Of a stretch of DNA of 64,000 nt, positions 35,021-47,605 are shown piece by piece. The stretch comes from Heloderma charlesbogerti. Taxonomy: Eukaryota > Chordata > Lepidosauria > Squamata > Helodermatidae. Each line of letters starts with the position of its first letter. Position 1 is the first letter of the stretch. Location of the stretch: NCBI GenBank assembly GCA_026122225.1, contig JANEZZ010001866.1, positions 1,488,001-1,552,000 on the forward strand. The letters are read 5' to 3'. Below the pieces are notes generated by a model. The model was not told where the DNA came from, did not search any database, and was given only the letters and a program-made list of their open reading frames with translations. Made by a program: the position numbers and the translations under genes.

Positions 35021-36600
35021 CACGGAGGAATTAGAGAATGCTCGATCCCTCACTTCGGGTGCTTCCAGGCGAGGTTTTTATTCTGCAATCACCCTCCCTC
35101 ATTCACAGAATTTTATGGGGGGTCCAGATGTCGCCACTGTCCATTTGTAACCCTCCGCTCCATCTTCTGTCTTATTATGAAAGAAAAGACAGAATGGCTG
35201 CACAATGCACTTTGCGCTAGGAGCTCTCCATCTGGAAGCAGGCTTGCAGCAAATCTGGAGGCAGGGTTGCATCTTTGCCAGTGCCAACAGGTCTTCCAGG
35301 GATCCCTGCACACTATGCAAATTCCTGCATGATGCCCTTTCAGGCTTCTGGGCCCTGGTGTTCTGGGCATCATCTCAGAACAGCAGATGTTTCTCAGATA
35401 AGCATGGCTTTGAGAAGCTGCATGGTTCTTGTAGGGCGGCTACGTGTCCTGTTTTACAGGCCTCCTTGGAAGGCCTGTCCTGTCCAAATCTGGTTTAAAG
35501 ACAGCTGTCAGCTGTGGTTCATCACCAGTTAGCATCTGGGCAGCAGACTGAACAGGCGGGTTTACAGGAACCTGGTCTTCTGCACTATGGTGAGACTACT
35601 GGATTTAAAATATAATTATTATTTCTCTATTTCCATCTATACCTATAAATTAGCCCATGCATACTTTATGCAAATCTTCTTTGGTCCTCTTCTTGCGTGA
35701 TGCATTTCCACTTCTTTGGCGATCCATAATCGTGGAGGGACCCCAGCCATGTTGGAAAATGCTTTAACGAAGACTGGAAATGAAGTGTTCTGAAAGGTTT
35801 CTGAGAATCTGCGAGGTTAGAAGGGTAGAGAAAAGACCCATCGTATCCTTTCCCTAAATATTCATCGTTATTACAAGATCAAGATTTGCATTTGGAACCC
35901 AGTTTCTGCCTCTTTGCAAAAGAGATCTCATCCAGCCACGTATTCTGTGCATTTCCTTGGCCTGAGCTGTGGGGCTTATATCTTCTTACATTTTCTGTGG
36001 CTGATTTATTCCAGGGCTGTGATTCAAACCAGATGTTCTTTGTTTTAGCTGGAACCCAAACTAAGCCTCCATCAACAACACAGAGCAGACTTTTTTTTTA
36101 AAGCGATAGTAGAAGTTTGAGATTTTGTCTCGTGTATCAGCGTTGTCTCTGGCAAAGGGCTGGAGTGCCCCTTTAAGGAACTGCTGGGGCTACGGGTGGT
36201 GGGAAAGCATGAAAGTTTAGCAAAAGTTTCCTTCGCTGCACAGAGGCCGTGCAAATTCAAAACAATGATACAGGGTCATTGAATACTGAGATCCTTTTTA
36301 AAAAGAAGACATTTGTTTTACATTTGTATTTTGAGTGTTCTCCTATATATAATCATACAAATACACATTTTTAAAAAGAAAGTATTACAAGTTCAACATT
36401 TCCCTTGGCATACCCTCTGAATGGCAAAAGTGTCCCAATCCCAAAATATTAAGGGGTAGAACTGGAAAGAGAAATTATTAGAGCAGAAAACATATATTAT
36501 CAATGAATGAATATATACATATGTATGCGTGCATGCATGCAGAAGTTGGTGTGAAGTTGCAAAACTTTACACACACACACGTCCATCCAGTTGCAGCTTT
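35021..36600. other. Unassigned intergenic sequence
   Basis: Moderately AT-rich DNA. No exon, promoter or repeat was recognised. Confidence 0.45.
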
Positions 36601-36604
36601 TTAA

Positions 36605-36995
36605 TTATTTCCATGAAAGTTAGTGCCTGCAATCAGACCCAGGGTCCATCCAGGCCAGCATTCTGTTCACACAATGGTCAACCAGCTGCCCACGGGAAAC
36701 CCACAAGCAAGACAAGAGCGCCCTCCCGCCCATGTTCCCCAGTAACTGGTGCTCGCTGCCTCTGGTTCTGGAGGCAGCACAGAGCCAGCAGGACTAGTAG
36801 CCATTGGTAACCATCTCCTCCAGGAATGTGTCTAGCCCCCTTTTAAAGCCATCCAAGTTGGTGGCCATCACCACATTTTGTGGAAGCGAATCCCATAGTT
36901 TAACTACGGGCTATGTGAAGAAGCCCTTCTGTTTCTCCGTCCTGAGTCTCCCACCATCAGCTTCATGGGAGGACCCCACTGCGTTCTAGCATTAT
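36605..36995 (+). repeat. Dispersed squamate-type repeat (CR1/L3-like tail or SINE)
   Basis: Reads tccatccaggccagcattct, gcccacgggaaacccacaag, taaagccatccaagttggtg and gtgaagaagcccttctgttt. This succession is characteristic of one of the most abundant squamate repeats. Its head segment also occurs at 15021 and, reversed, at 7075. The name is uncertain. Confidence 0.65.
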
Positions 36996-37334
36996 GACAA
37001 AGATCCTGGTGCTAGGTTAGCCAATTAACACATGTAGTGTGATTAAAAAAAACCCATTTATCTTGATTCAAGCCTCTGGCGATAGAATTGAACCTGTCGC
37101 TGACTCTAACTCAGCCGTCTCCTGCTCTCATCTGCTTCTGAAGTTTCCTTGCTCCACAAGGGCCCCTTTAAGGCCGGTGACTGAGTGTCCCGGGAGGGTG
37201 AAGCGTTCCGCACTGGGTTTTGGATACTGCCTTCTCTGAAGTCAGATTTGTGTCCACTTATTCTCCTTCCTAGGGACTGGCCTCTTTTCCCTCTGTAGAA
37301 TGCGGAAGGGCACTGCTGATGGAAGAAGGCGCAC

Positions 37335-37938
37335 GTCGCATCTGAAGATGAGCAAGTAAATGAACCCTTAATACTGTGGCTGACGACATTAGGTCGTGCA
37401 AGAATGTTTCCAGAGTAGGAGCAGCGTTTTCTAGAGTATTGTTTCATACTTGTGTTGACAGATGTCCCGTGATATCCCCCGTTCCAGGCAGTCTGTTCAA
37501 GCGTGTGCGTGAACGCTAATGGCGCTTGCGTCAGGCCCTTTTCCTTTCTTGAGAAATTAAGCGCTGAATTAACGCCAGGCCCGCTGAGGGCCCTTTGGGG
37601 GCCACTCGCAGCCTGAAGGCACAGGACGGCCCCTCCCTCGGGGGTCCACCTCCTCCCCACCGCCTCACTCGCTCCTGTTGCTGCTGCCCCTCTCTCCCGG
37701 TGCGGCTGCCGCTGGCTGGCTGGCTGGCAGGCAGGGAAGCAGCGCGCAAGGAGGCCGCGGCATCTGCTGCTGCTCCTCCTCACCAGCACCGCTCCCTGGG
37801 CCAGAGCGAGAGGTGGGTGGAGAAGCAGGTTGCAACGGGGGAGAGGAGGAGCGGCTCCAGGGGCTCTCGTCAGTGGGCTCTGCAGGGGTGGGGCCCCTTG
37901 CAGCTGCCCAACCATGCCTACCTTTGATGCCAGCCCTG
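37335..37938 (-). mobile_element. GC-rich element, copy 2
   Basis: The inverted counterpart of copy 1: gggccagagcgagaggtggg near 37799, agcaggttgcaacgggg, and the end ctttgatgccagccctg at 37938. It continues outward into gaacgctaatggcgcttgcg and tatgaaaca text shared with copy 1 but lacks the L2 tail found there. Confidence 0.75.
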
Positions 37939-38014
37939 GTTGCTATATCTGATTGGACCTTTTAAGTTATGATCTGCGTATGTTAGTATCTCTTTAAATA
38001 GGCACTAACCTGCA

Positions 38015-38490
38015 TGCTCCACATTCAGAGTATCTGAAGGATCGCCTCCTCCCATATGTGCCTGCCCAGACCCTAAGGTCCTCCTCAGCGGTCCTCCTCC
38101 AGGAGCTCCCGCCAAAGGAAGTGAGGCAGGCGGCTACCAGGAGGAGGGCCTTTTTTGCTATGGCACCCCAGCTGTGGAATGAGCTCCCTGGAGAGGTTTG
38201 CTTGGCGCCTACATTGTACTCCGGCGCTAGGTGAAGACCTTTTTATTCTCCCAGGATTTTAGCATTTTAGCTTCCTAATCTTTCAGCTCTGGTGTTTTAA
38301 ATCTGTATCTTAAATCTCTGCATTGCTGCTAGGTTTTATTCTGGTTGTACTGTTATACTGTGGTTTTAAGCTTTCATATTTTATATTGTTTTATGCTGCA
38401 CTCTGTGGTTTTAATTCTTGTGAGCTGCCCAGAGAGCTGCGGCTATTGGGTGGTATAGAAGTGAAATAAATTAAGAAAAACTAAATAAAT
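38015..38490 (+). mobile_element. L2-type LINE 3' part
   Basis: The + strand reads a degraded C-terminal segment (acatgcctgcccagaccc-like, ggaggagggccttttttgct, ggaatgagctccctggagag) and then the 3' UTR ending gctattgggtggtatagaag and aaataaatt. It is 5' truncated. Confidence 0.75.
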
Positions 38491-39475
38491 ACCATGTCAG
38501 ACCCTCGAATTTCTCCCCCAGTGCTAACCCTTTGAAATCCCGGCATGCAGAGAGCTTGTCGAGCAAGCTGGCCCCTCCCGATGTCAACCTTGAGCTGCGA
38601 TGGGCCATTTCAGAGTGCCTCTGATGTTTGCAGGAGCAGGGGGTTGAGTTAGGGGTTCTCTGAAAGAGGCCTTGGTGAGAGATTTGGCCCCCAATGCAAC
38701 GGAACATCTGTGCCATTTCCCCCCGGAGACAAATTGCAACGCCTTGACTGTGGCCCTTTCAGCATCGCTGTGTTCCTGCATTCTTCCTGTGTTTTGAATT
38801 TTTTCCATGTGAGTTTAATATGCTCCTGCCTGTCCTCCTCTGGCGAATGCAAACGTTGAGCAACAAAATGAATCAGTATCTGCAAAGCCTTTCCAGCCAC
38901 AGGCCAGTTAGCTCATTAACTGGAGGGATCCGGGGGACGGCGTGGCTCTGCCCACGGCAGTCTTCCTCAGCTGCAAATTCAAAAATCAAAGTGGAGAAAC
39001 TCCAGATGTGAGCTGCAGCGGCTTGGGCTCCTGCTGGGGGGCGGGGGCGGGGAGGAACTCTGCTTAATTTGCACATAATTTCTAAGTTGGGGTGGAAACT
39101 TCAAAGCCAGAGGCCTGGTCCCCACATGTGGGCTTGGTCGTTTGGGGCTCTGATCCTGCCAAGAGGAATCCATGTCATCTTGCTTTAGTCTCCCCTTAAC
39201 CTGATTCCACCTTTCAAATGGTGCTTAACTGGAGAGGTCTGGGAGCACAAACCTGCCCGGGCTTTGTGGGCACTGCCTCCCCTCATCCCAGAGGTGCAGC
39301 GCGCAGCTCTTGTCCATGGTGGAAGCCCTTTGTACATAGATAAAATCTCTTGCTTCAGAGTTTAAAATTTTAATTTCTAGATCCTCCCGTGGTGCATGAG
39401 TTGTCAGGAAGTTGATCTTTGAGAGGGCACACGTGGGCTTTATTTCCTGTGCTTCCTGGTTGGGTTAATTTCTCA
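38491..39475. other. Unassigned intergenic sequence
   Basis: No gene or repeat identified. A G-rich stretch lies near 39038. Confidence 0.4.
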
Positions 39476-39478
39476 AAC

Positions 39479-39796
39479 AGCTTTTCTACACAAGGCATTT
39501 ATTATGTGCTCATCATTCCCTGCTCAGAGTTGCTTACAAGTTCTTTAGACAATGTTGTGTCCCTCCATTTTAACCTCTGTTTTTAAACAGCACTCTTGGC
39601 AGGTTGTTTTAGAGCAGGAAAAATGTGGTATCTGTGAAAGAGAAAGGAAACACTATTCTGCTATACCTTAGTGACACCTAGCGCTTATGTAGTGGAAAAG
39701 GAGGAAAGGAAATGCTCTCTGTGCAGTGCTTGGATCTCAGTTCTGCAGCGAAACCAAAAGTAGATACAAGGATTAACAGCCTCATGTAGAAAAGCT
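39479..39796. mobile_element. Inverted-repeat element, family M3 (318 bp)
   Basis: The left end agcttttctacacaaggcat is complementary to the right end gcctcatgtagaaaagct, matching the ends of the element at 9354. No coding potential and no clear target duplication. Confidence 0.6.
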
Positions 39797-40449
39797 TGTG
39801 GTGTGTCCATGATTTTCTGTCCAGCATGAAATGTGGACCTGGCTTCAAATGCTAGCATATGGCTTTTTACCAAGTCAGGTCACTGATCCAGCTTGAACTG
39901 GATTATCTGCTCTGATGAGGAGGGGCTCTCCAGGGTCTCAGGGAGCCTGATTCAGCCCCCCGTCAGTAGCCACGGATGTAGACAAAACACACTTGAGTGG
40001 CGGGTTAGGAACAGACTTTACTGGAGATATAACAAACTTCCATCTCGAGGTCAGTTGGCTGAGGTCAGCCCCACGGTCAGCATCCCTTGCAGGAGGAGGA
40101 AGGAAGAAGATGGGAGAGGAGAGGAAGGAAACAAGGAAAAGGTGGATGAGATCCCCTCCCACCTTACTCAGGTACATATTAAAGCTTCAAGTTCAGGTTA
40201 AGTGACTCATGGCCTTTGTTCCTCCAACCCCCACGTGAGGGTTAGGGTCCCCAAGCCCTGCCGCTTGAGACCCCATTTAAGCTGGAGATGTCATGCATTG
40301 ATCCTGGGGCATGAAAATATATGCTTGACTGTGAAGCCTCAAATCCACGAATTTCATGGGCGGTCTCGTGCCAGTCACTGTGTCTCGGCCTCGCCTGCCT
40401 GGCAGCGCTGTTGTGTAAGGCTAAAATGGGAAAATACAGCCCTGTGTAG

Positions 40450-40870
40450 CAGGACCAGTGTCGAGGGCAGGCATGGTTGGGCGCTTGCCGAGAGCCCCCG
40501 CCCCTGCAGGGGCCCACCGACCAGAGCCCCCTGGAGCTGCTCCGCCTCCTCCCCATTGCGACCTTCGCCTGCCCCTCGCTCTGGCCCAGGCAACGGGGGC
40601 GGGGGGGAGGAGTTGGAGCAAGAGACGCGCGGCCACCTTGCTCCCTGCGCGCTGCCTGCCAAGCAAGCCCATGGCAGCAAAGCTGCGAAAGCGGAGGAGG
40701 AGGAGGAGCGAGAGCAGCGGGCGACAACGGGGCTGAGCAGGTCGCTTCGCCAGGGAAGGGTGTTTTGCCCAAGGGCCCACAAAACCCCGGGGCCGGGGCA
40801 GACGTGGCGCGCCCTGGCTCTGAATTAAGGCAGGATGACTCTTTTGGGCGTAGTGCTTAATTCCCAAGAG
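40450..40870 (+). mobile_element. GC-rich element, copy 3
   Basis: Begins CAGGACCAGTGTCGAGGGCA and contains gcccctcgctctggcccagg. It ends near 40801 (ccggggccggggcag), or further right near 40870 if the ttaattccc part shared with copy 1 is included. Confidence 0.7.
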
Positions 40871-41034
40871 GACAGCTGCAGAGAACTGAACCCCCCCCCC
40901 CACGCAAGGGCTCCGCTTTTTGGCCAACTACCTTTGTCAACAGCAGCCAGGGCCCATTCGCGAGATCTAACTTTCAGTGCATTCAACGAATTCGATCCGT
41001 TGTTTCCCTGTCAAATGTTGCTTTTATTTTCGAG

Positions 41035-41215
41035 ATGTTCAGAGCAAAGGTGTGGAACGTTTTTCAGCCTGAGGGCCAAATTCAGTTTCGGAGAAACTTT
41101 CGGGGGTGACATTCCAGTGGTGGGCGGGACCACGTCAGAGGGGGTGTGGCCAAAGGCAAAGGGGCGGGGCCAAATGCAAGCGTATTTGAGCCACCTGTCT
41201 TCGGAGAGGCATTTC
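41035..41215. mobile_element. Fragment of another hAT-type repeat
   Basis: Reads gcaaaggtgtggaacgtttt, cagcctgagggccaaattca and agtggtgggcgggaccacg. The phrase 'gtggaaccttttcagcctgagggccacattc' typifies a squamate MITE. A related half lies at 58765-58850 in reverse. Confidence 0.5.
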
Positions 41216-42486
41216 AACGTTTTGGAATGGGGACAAACTGCACGAAAGCTGGGAAAACACCAAGCCTGTCCAGGGGAGAAGGGGGGGCCAGAAAAATGCA
41301 GCGTGGCCATATGGGGAAACTTGGAGGGCAGGATTTGGCCCATGGTGCTGAGGCTCTATTTCAAAGCAACGCCATGGCCTTCTCCCCAGGAGCTGTCCTT
41401 TGCGGTCATGGGTCGCTTTTTAACCCCCTGCACCCCGGTCCTCGTTTCTGTCCACATGAAAAGGTTGCTCGTGGCTCTGTAATGACAGCCCCTGCTGGGG
41501 ACGGCTGTTCTGGGGGCAGGGAGACGCCCTCGAGCGGCGGCTTTTTTTTTTAATGGCCGCCGTGTTTCCACAATTAAAGCACCCGGAGCCAAAAAGCACA
41601 CACATCAGAGGCATTCCTGCTGCTCTGGAGGCTGGGGCCTGGCTCCTTTTAGACTCCATCGAAATAGCAGAGACTCCCATTTCTCCAGCCATCCGAGCTG
41701 ATGCGAAAACCCAGCTTCCAAAGATAGAAGCAGGCCGGGACAGGGAAGCTGCTCCGTGCAAACGGCGGCTTTTGATTACTTGGCATCCACAGGAGAGCCT
41801 CCCTCCCTCCCTCCCTCTTTGGGTCTTTTTAACTCTCTCGTGTTCTGGAGGGTGGAAGGGGTGTGTGTGTGTGTGGGGAGGTGGGAATGATCCTCTGCTT
41901 AAAAGGTAGAACTGCCAAAATGATGACTTCCCCTTTCCCCCTGGGTCAGGTCAGGTCTGTGCATACTTGGGCGTCATTGTTCTTTTTCAAGCAGTGCTGA
42001 CTCCAATTCTCTGGCTTGCGTAAATTGTGTGCATTCTGCCCTGCTTTCCTGAAAGGAACACTGTCTGCTAGTCTCCCCTAAGGTGATGTGTGACACTGCA
42101 ACTCCCATCATCCCTAGTCACGGCACAAGTGTGGTGGTACAGCTCTCAGATCCCGCACCAGGCAGGATCCTGCACCAGGCGGCACAGCTCTCAGATCCAG
42201 CATCTGGCAATGGGATTGCATCCTCCACCACCCCTGAAGGCAGCAGGCTAGCTCAGGGGGCACAGGGCTGCAGCTCTCTTCTCCAGCACCTTGCTGCTGC
42301 CTCCCAGCATCTGCCGCCTGAGGCAATGCCTCACTCTGCCCTATAGTAGGGCCAGCCCTGCCTCACTCTGCTATTGCCTCACTCTGCCTTATGGAGAGAC
42401 TGGCCTTGTGGTAGGAAGGGCCCTCTGTTCTTCAGCCCCTTGCTGCCACCTCCCAGCATCTGCTGCCTGAGGTAACTGCCACACAC

Positions 42487-42700
42487 TGCCTTATGGTAGG
42501 ACTGGCCCTGAGTGCAGGATTCACATTTTTGCTCCGCCATGAAAACACACTGGGTGATCTTGGCCCCCTCCCGCTCTCTCCCTCTCTTTCCCGGTCAGCC
42601 TTACCTCACGTGGTCTGTTGTGAGGAAAAAATGGGATTACTCCTGTGCGGACTCCACCCCGAGCTCCTCAGAGGAAGGGTGGGATAAAATGTAATAGATT
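42487..42700 (+). mobile_element. SINE type 2, partial
   Basis: Reads cactgggtgatcttggcccc, ccttacctcacgtggtctgt and gtgaggaaaaaatgggatta, ending in gggataaaatgtaatag. It parallels the 3' two thirds of the SINE at 8254. Confidence 0.55.
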
Positions 42701-43002
42701 AAAACACACACACACACAGCTTTGTCTCCAGCTTTGTCTCCAGTTTCACCTGGCCTGGACCCTGCTGAGTCCCCAAACTTCTACCCCCCCTCCACTTCCC
42801 TGCCGCCCACAGTTAATGCTGCCACCAGCTCAGTTGTCACAGCAATGGCCTCGTATCCACACATTAATAAACCAGATGTTGGCACCAGGCAGGCAGTAAC
42901 TGCTTGGAAATTTAAAAAAAGAGATTGGGAAAAGAGTTCATGTTTCAGTCTGGACAGTTTCCCTTTTCACGAGGGCAACTTTATTTTACTTTTTGTTAAA
43001 AA

Positions 43003-43140
43003 ATGGGTGGGCAGCTTGTGTCTCTCCAGATGTTGTTGGACTGCAGCTGCCATCAGGCCTGTTTGCCAGCATAGCCAGTGGTGAAGGATGATGGGCGGTG
43101 CAGTCCAATGGCATCTGCAGGGGGACAGTTTCCCACCCCC
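43003..43140. mobile_element. Palindromic hAT-type MITE, subfamily P1
   Basis: Reads gggtgggcagcttgtgtctc and cagatgttgttggactgcag; right half gggcggtgcagtccaatggc and ctgcagggggacagtttccc. Both halves are present. Confidence 0.75.
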
Positions 43141-44780
43141 TATTTAAACCCTCCGCTCCATGTGTGAACTGCGCCAGCGATTGAGAGAGAGACGGAACCC
43201 GTTGCAAAAGTGTCGCAAAAGGCCTTGTGAGTTACGGCATGTGCGACGTTTTCTTGGGGGGGTGCCTGGAGGTGGTGGGTGGGCTTGACCCCCTGTGGTG
43301 TGCAGAGGAGCCTGCTAGAAGGGTGAAAATCAAGGGTGTTCCTAGGCCTGGATCCACGGGGCCTCAGCCCAACTCGATTTTCCAGGGCCCCGAATCTATT
43401 CCCCAGAACCTTGCATGTCTATTGGTGCCAACAGGGTTCCCCCCCCAGCTTAACTGCCACCCAGGGGGCAATTTTCAAGGGGGATTGCAGCCAGGGAGGG
43501 AAGGGTTAACTCCCCTCCCCTTCCCACATGCCGCAACACTGCTCTTCCCCTGCTTCTTCCCTTGCATGTCAGTTCAGCTGAGGGGAAACCTTTTTTCCAC
43601 TGGGTCAGGGTAAAATGTGATTGAAGACCTTATTTTGAGATGGTTTGGATGAGAAAGGAATTGGCTGGCTTTCCGTCCTGTGGAATTTAAATACTTCCCC
43701 ATACTTGTTTCTAAATTTGCTGATACAGATATCAATTAGTGTATGCGGATCCTTGTTCTAGGGGCCCCGGCGCTCTGCAGCGCCTAGCAACGCCCCTGCC
43801 GAAACCCCCCACTTGTCTCCACGGTATGGCAAAAGTCGAGATGCGTGCCAGTGTCTGGGCAGAGGCCTCTTGAGGCGGAGTGGCTGCTGGCAACTCGGCA
43901 CGCTCCGGCCCTTGTGTGCCCATGCGCGTGGCTGGCGCAAAGATCTGGCAGCACATGGCAGCACAAGGAGGTTGCAGTCCGGGGCTTTGCCAGCCTGATC
44001 TGCGTTGCTGGGCAGTTGGTGAAAAAGGGGAGCTCAGGGAAGCGAAGTGGCCGCTCCTCCTTCCGGTGTTGGGCTGGCGTTGGGCCGGTCCAGCAACCAA
44101 GGAAAAGGGCTTTTGAAATTGCTGTGCTCCCTCCCTCCCTTTTCTGGTGCTATCGGGTTGGGAGCTCTTGCCATTCTGGGAGGCTTCCATGCAGCCATGA
44201 AGGGCCCAGTTTTCCCCTGACATTTACCTCCAGTGCCTGCCTGGTACCCAGAGTCTCCTGCCTTTGGTTCCGTTTGCAGCTATCCTGGCTAAATAAACCA
44301 CTGCTTTTTTAGAGGGACTGTGAGGTTATTCAGTCCTTTTGTGGGAAGAATTGCCTTGCCTGTATCGGACCGAGAGGACCCGTCAATTCCAGCACGGCAG
44401 CCCTAGGCCTCCTCTGGGGAAATGCGCAAGCCTCCTCTCCTACCTGTTCCAACTGATACCAGTACTCTGCAAGATAGACTGGTTCTGAGCACAAAGGATC
44501 CATTGAGCTGTCATGTCGACCAGCTGCTTAGCTGAACATCTCCTCCACAAATTTGTCTAACCCTAGCCGCCATCGTCCCCCTCCCCACAAATCTCTTGCG
44601 GCAAGGGATGCTAGGAGGTAATCATTTGTTGCCTGACAAAGGGCTTCCTCTTGCTTCCCCGAGCAACATTACTGAGTTGCAGTATGGGGGCGAGGGGAAT
44701 CTCAGTCTCTCTCCACACGCACACACACACTTAATCCTTTTATGAACCTCCACCCTTTCCATGCTTTAGCTGCCATCCCT
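43141..44780. other. Unassigned, locally GC-rich sequence
   Basis: No exon is supported. The segment near 43758-43810 (ggggccccggcgctctgcag, cctagcaacgcccctgcc) has the look of a repeat end. Overlapping frames on both strands around 43800-44300 reflect base composition. Confidence 0.4.
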
Positions 44781-44786
44781 TAAACC

Positions 44787-44900
44787 AGGGGTGGGCAACA
44801 TGTGGCCCGTGGGCCGGATAAGGCCCTCCATGGGCTGTTGTTGTTGTTTTGGTTGGCCCCCGCTGGCTCCCCTGCCACTGCTACCAGCCTGGCCACTGCA
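44787..44900 (+). mobile_element. hAT (Charlie-like) repeat end
   Basis: Begins caggggtgggcaacatgtgg then cccgtgggccggataaggcc. This is the usual 'gcggcccgcgggccggatccggcc' start of non-autonomous hAT-Charlie relatives, distinct from P1. Confidence 0.5.
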
Positions 44901-46014
44901 CTGCCAGATTCCCACGGATTCTGCTGGAAAACAAGGATGGCAGCTCTTTGGTGGCCTGGGGCAGGGGAAATGCAATTCAACTGGGAATTCGGCTTCAACT
45001 ACAAAGCCCCAACCCCATTTTCACCTTTCCTTGTGGGGTAGTTGCCCCTCCCACCCTCGGTTGCTCTGCTTGCCCTCTGGATGGGGCCACGACTAGCCCC
45101 CGCCATTTTAAAAGAGCAGAGAATAAACATGTGGTCGGTGCCTTCTAAACAGTTATGTCCAGCTGCAGCAGCTGTTTTGCTTCAACAGCAACAACTGCCC
45201 AGCCACTGTGCACTGGGGGGTGGGGGAGTTCGATCCTTTCTGCAAAAGGCTTTAGGAGCAAGGGGGGGGGGTTGAGGCAAGAGGCTCCCCTTTGCTGAAC
45301 GGAGCTGTTTGCAGGATCCTTGCTGTTCTTGGAAATAACAGAGCTGCATGTCCTGGATCATTAAGTACCAGCTCACTTCTGAGTCGCCAAAAAGGAGGAC
45401 AAAAGGCGACACAGATTTGCAGAATATGGGCATGATCATTTATGCGTATTGATGCAAATTTAGATACCATTTTTGTAATTTAAACAGAAATACAGGACAC
45501 CTCACCATGGACTTTGCTGCAGAACGGTACTTTTTTCCTCTGGTACTGGCTAGTGTGTGCATGGGCAGAATACTGATTCCCTGCCTGAGTTTTAGGACAA
45601 CGGTTCTCCCCAAATGATGCAAACTCAGAAACTGGACTGCAAACCCTTGGTTTTCCTCCTCTGATCCCTGCTGGCTAAACAAGACTCCCGCTAATGACGG
45701 GAGTCTAGATGCGGTTGGAGAACGGCACGTCATGTGTCGCATGTGGCAAATTTCAACCCAGGCTTCAGAGTTAGTTCTGCTGATTTGTTGCTGGAGTGTT
45801 CGGACCTAGAAAGATTGGTCTTGAATGCTGTGGGTGGGAGGAAGTGTCCGCATTTTGAACCTGTGCAAATCAGCTCTGCCTTCCAGCCTTCAAGAGGTCA
45901 AGGGATGGGGCTTAAGTCATTTGAATGCCAAGGTTATCTTCCAAATGACATATGGACTAGAACCTTGTGGCCCAAAATATGCTTGGCTACTAGTTCAATA
46001 TGTGAGTGTAGATC

Positions 46015-46149
46015 AGCCTCCCCCAACCTGGTGCTCTCCAAATGTGTTGGACCTCAGCTCCCATCAGCCCCAGCCAGCAAGGCCAATGCTCAGGAATCCT
46101 GGAAGTTATGGTCCAAAAAACCTGGAAGGCATCAGCTGGGGAAGGCTGC
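46015..46149. mobile_element. Palindromic hAT-type MITE, subfamily P2
   Basis: Left cagcctcccccaacctggtg with ttggacctcagctcccatca; right gaagttatggtccaaaaaac with cagctggggaaggctg. Full length. Confidence 0.8.
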
Positions 46150-46244
46150 TGAATGAGGCCGTTTCCTACGTCCTACGAAGGATGGGGTCCCTTGCTTCAC
46201 CAGCGCAGGATTACACAACAGATTAATAATGCGATCAGTTACAG

Positions 46245-46383
46245 CAGGGGTGGGCAACCTTCTGGTGCCAGCCAGATGTTTTGGACTACACCTCCTGTCT
46301 GCCCCAGCCAGCTTGGCGAACAGTTAGGGATTGTGGGCATCGTAGTCCAAGGCATCTGAAGGGCGCCACGTTGCCTATCCCTG
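46245..46383. mobile_element. Palindromic hAT-type MITE, subfamily P1
   Basis: Left caggggtgggcaaccttctg with agatgttttggactacacct; right gtagtccaaggcatctgaag and ending atccctg. Both halves are present, about 95 bp downstream of a P2 copy. Confidence 0.8.
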
Positions 46384-46682
46384 AATGATAAGATGGAGCT
46401 ATTCTGATAAAGTTTGTTCTGCTTTTTGCCCCCTTGGGAGGGATGGGCAGAAACATCGTCCTCCACCGATTGTTTTTGGCTGGCAGAGTCAAGCTATCAG
46501 TGGCTTTTGCAGACCGCGCTGCGGATTTCCAGATAAACGTCCCAGAGCCTTCTCTCGAAGACAAAGCAACTCAAGGCTACTTTGCGGACCCAACAGTCCC
46601 TCCCCTCCTCTGGCTGCAGAGAGATCTGGCCGCAGTCCCTTCTGCAGGGGAAGTGAGGGCAGCCCGCAGGGTTGTGCATATC

Positions 46683-47040
46683 CAGTGCCGACTCCAGACT
46701 TTTGAGGGCCCTTAGCAAGACCCCCTCCATGGGCCCCTCCCTCGGGGAGGCCGCCTTCCCAGCCCACAGTCACCCGCTGCTCTTGCTGCTCCTCCTCTTC
46801 CTCGCTAGCTGGCTCTCCCTTGCTTGAGAGGCAGAGAGCCAGGGAGCCCGCAGGCCGGGGCCTCTGCTGCTCCTCCCCGTCCCCACCACCATTGCCTGGG
46901 CCGGAGCGAGAGGCAGGTGAACAAGCAGGTTGCAGCAGTGAAGAGGAGGAAGTCCAGGGGGCTCTTGTCAGTGGGCCCCTTCCGGAGTGTGGGCCCTTGG
47001 CAGGTGCCCGACCATACCGAGCCTCGACACTGGCTCGGTG
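46683..47040 (-). mobile_element. GC-rich element, copy 4
   Basis: Starts CAGTGCCGACTCCAG and contains tgggccggagcgagaggcag and agcaggttgcagcag. Its end is near cgacactggctcggtg. The 8-mers tgcatatc (before) and tgcatcct (after 47040) share their first five bases. Confidence 0.7.
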
Positions 47041-47533
47041 TGCATCCTGCGGTATCTCAGACGTGGAATCAGGGACATTTGTGTACTTGTAACATCCCTC
47101 TTCTCATGTCCAGGATCACCAGCAAGCACACGCTTCATTGAACGTTGGTACAGAATCTTCGCCGCTTGCTGGTTGCTACTACTCCATCTCTGAGAGCAGT
47201 CAGGTTTGCAGGTGTGAGGGACAGGACCTTTTCTGCAGTGGCCCCAACCTCTCTAGAGCAGTGCTGCAGAACCCCCTGCCCACGGGCATAATCCGGCCTG
47301 CAGAGTCTCCTGGGGTGTCTCCTGACCTCTGAGCCCTGTCATCTGGAGGAATCACCCCTGGAGGACAAGCCCCAGGCAAGCTATCATCGCTCCCTATCCT
47401 CACTTACAAGGCGGGTCGTGAGCACAACATGGGATAACCCGTCGATGTGTCATCTGCAGCTCCTGGGTGGAAGGGCTAGAGACCAATGTGACCAGCACTG
47501 AACATTTCCTGTCCTTCTCTGGGCATTAGATTT

Positions 47534-47605
47534 GGATTCCCATCATCCACAGCCAGCATGCTGTGGTCTGACATGTCTGGAGGGCGCTGAATTGGGGAAG
47601 ACTAT
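47534..47605. mobile_element. Right half of a P2 palindromic MITE
   Basis: Reads attcccatcatccacagcca, ctggagggcgctgaattggg and gaagact. The left half is missing. Confidence 0.55.

Noticed and set aside
40202..40828. 208-codon open frame overlapping two long minus-strand frames
   Set aside because: It lies in GC-rich element copy 3 with overlapping frames on both strands and no recognisable domain.
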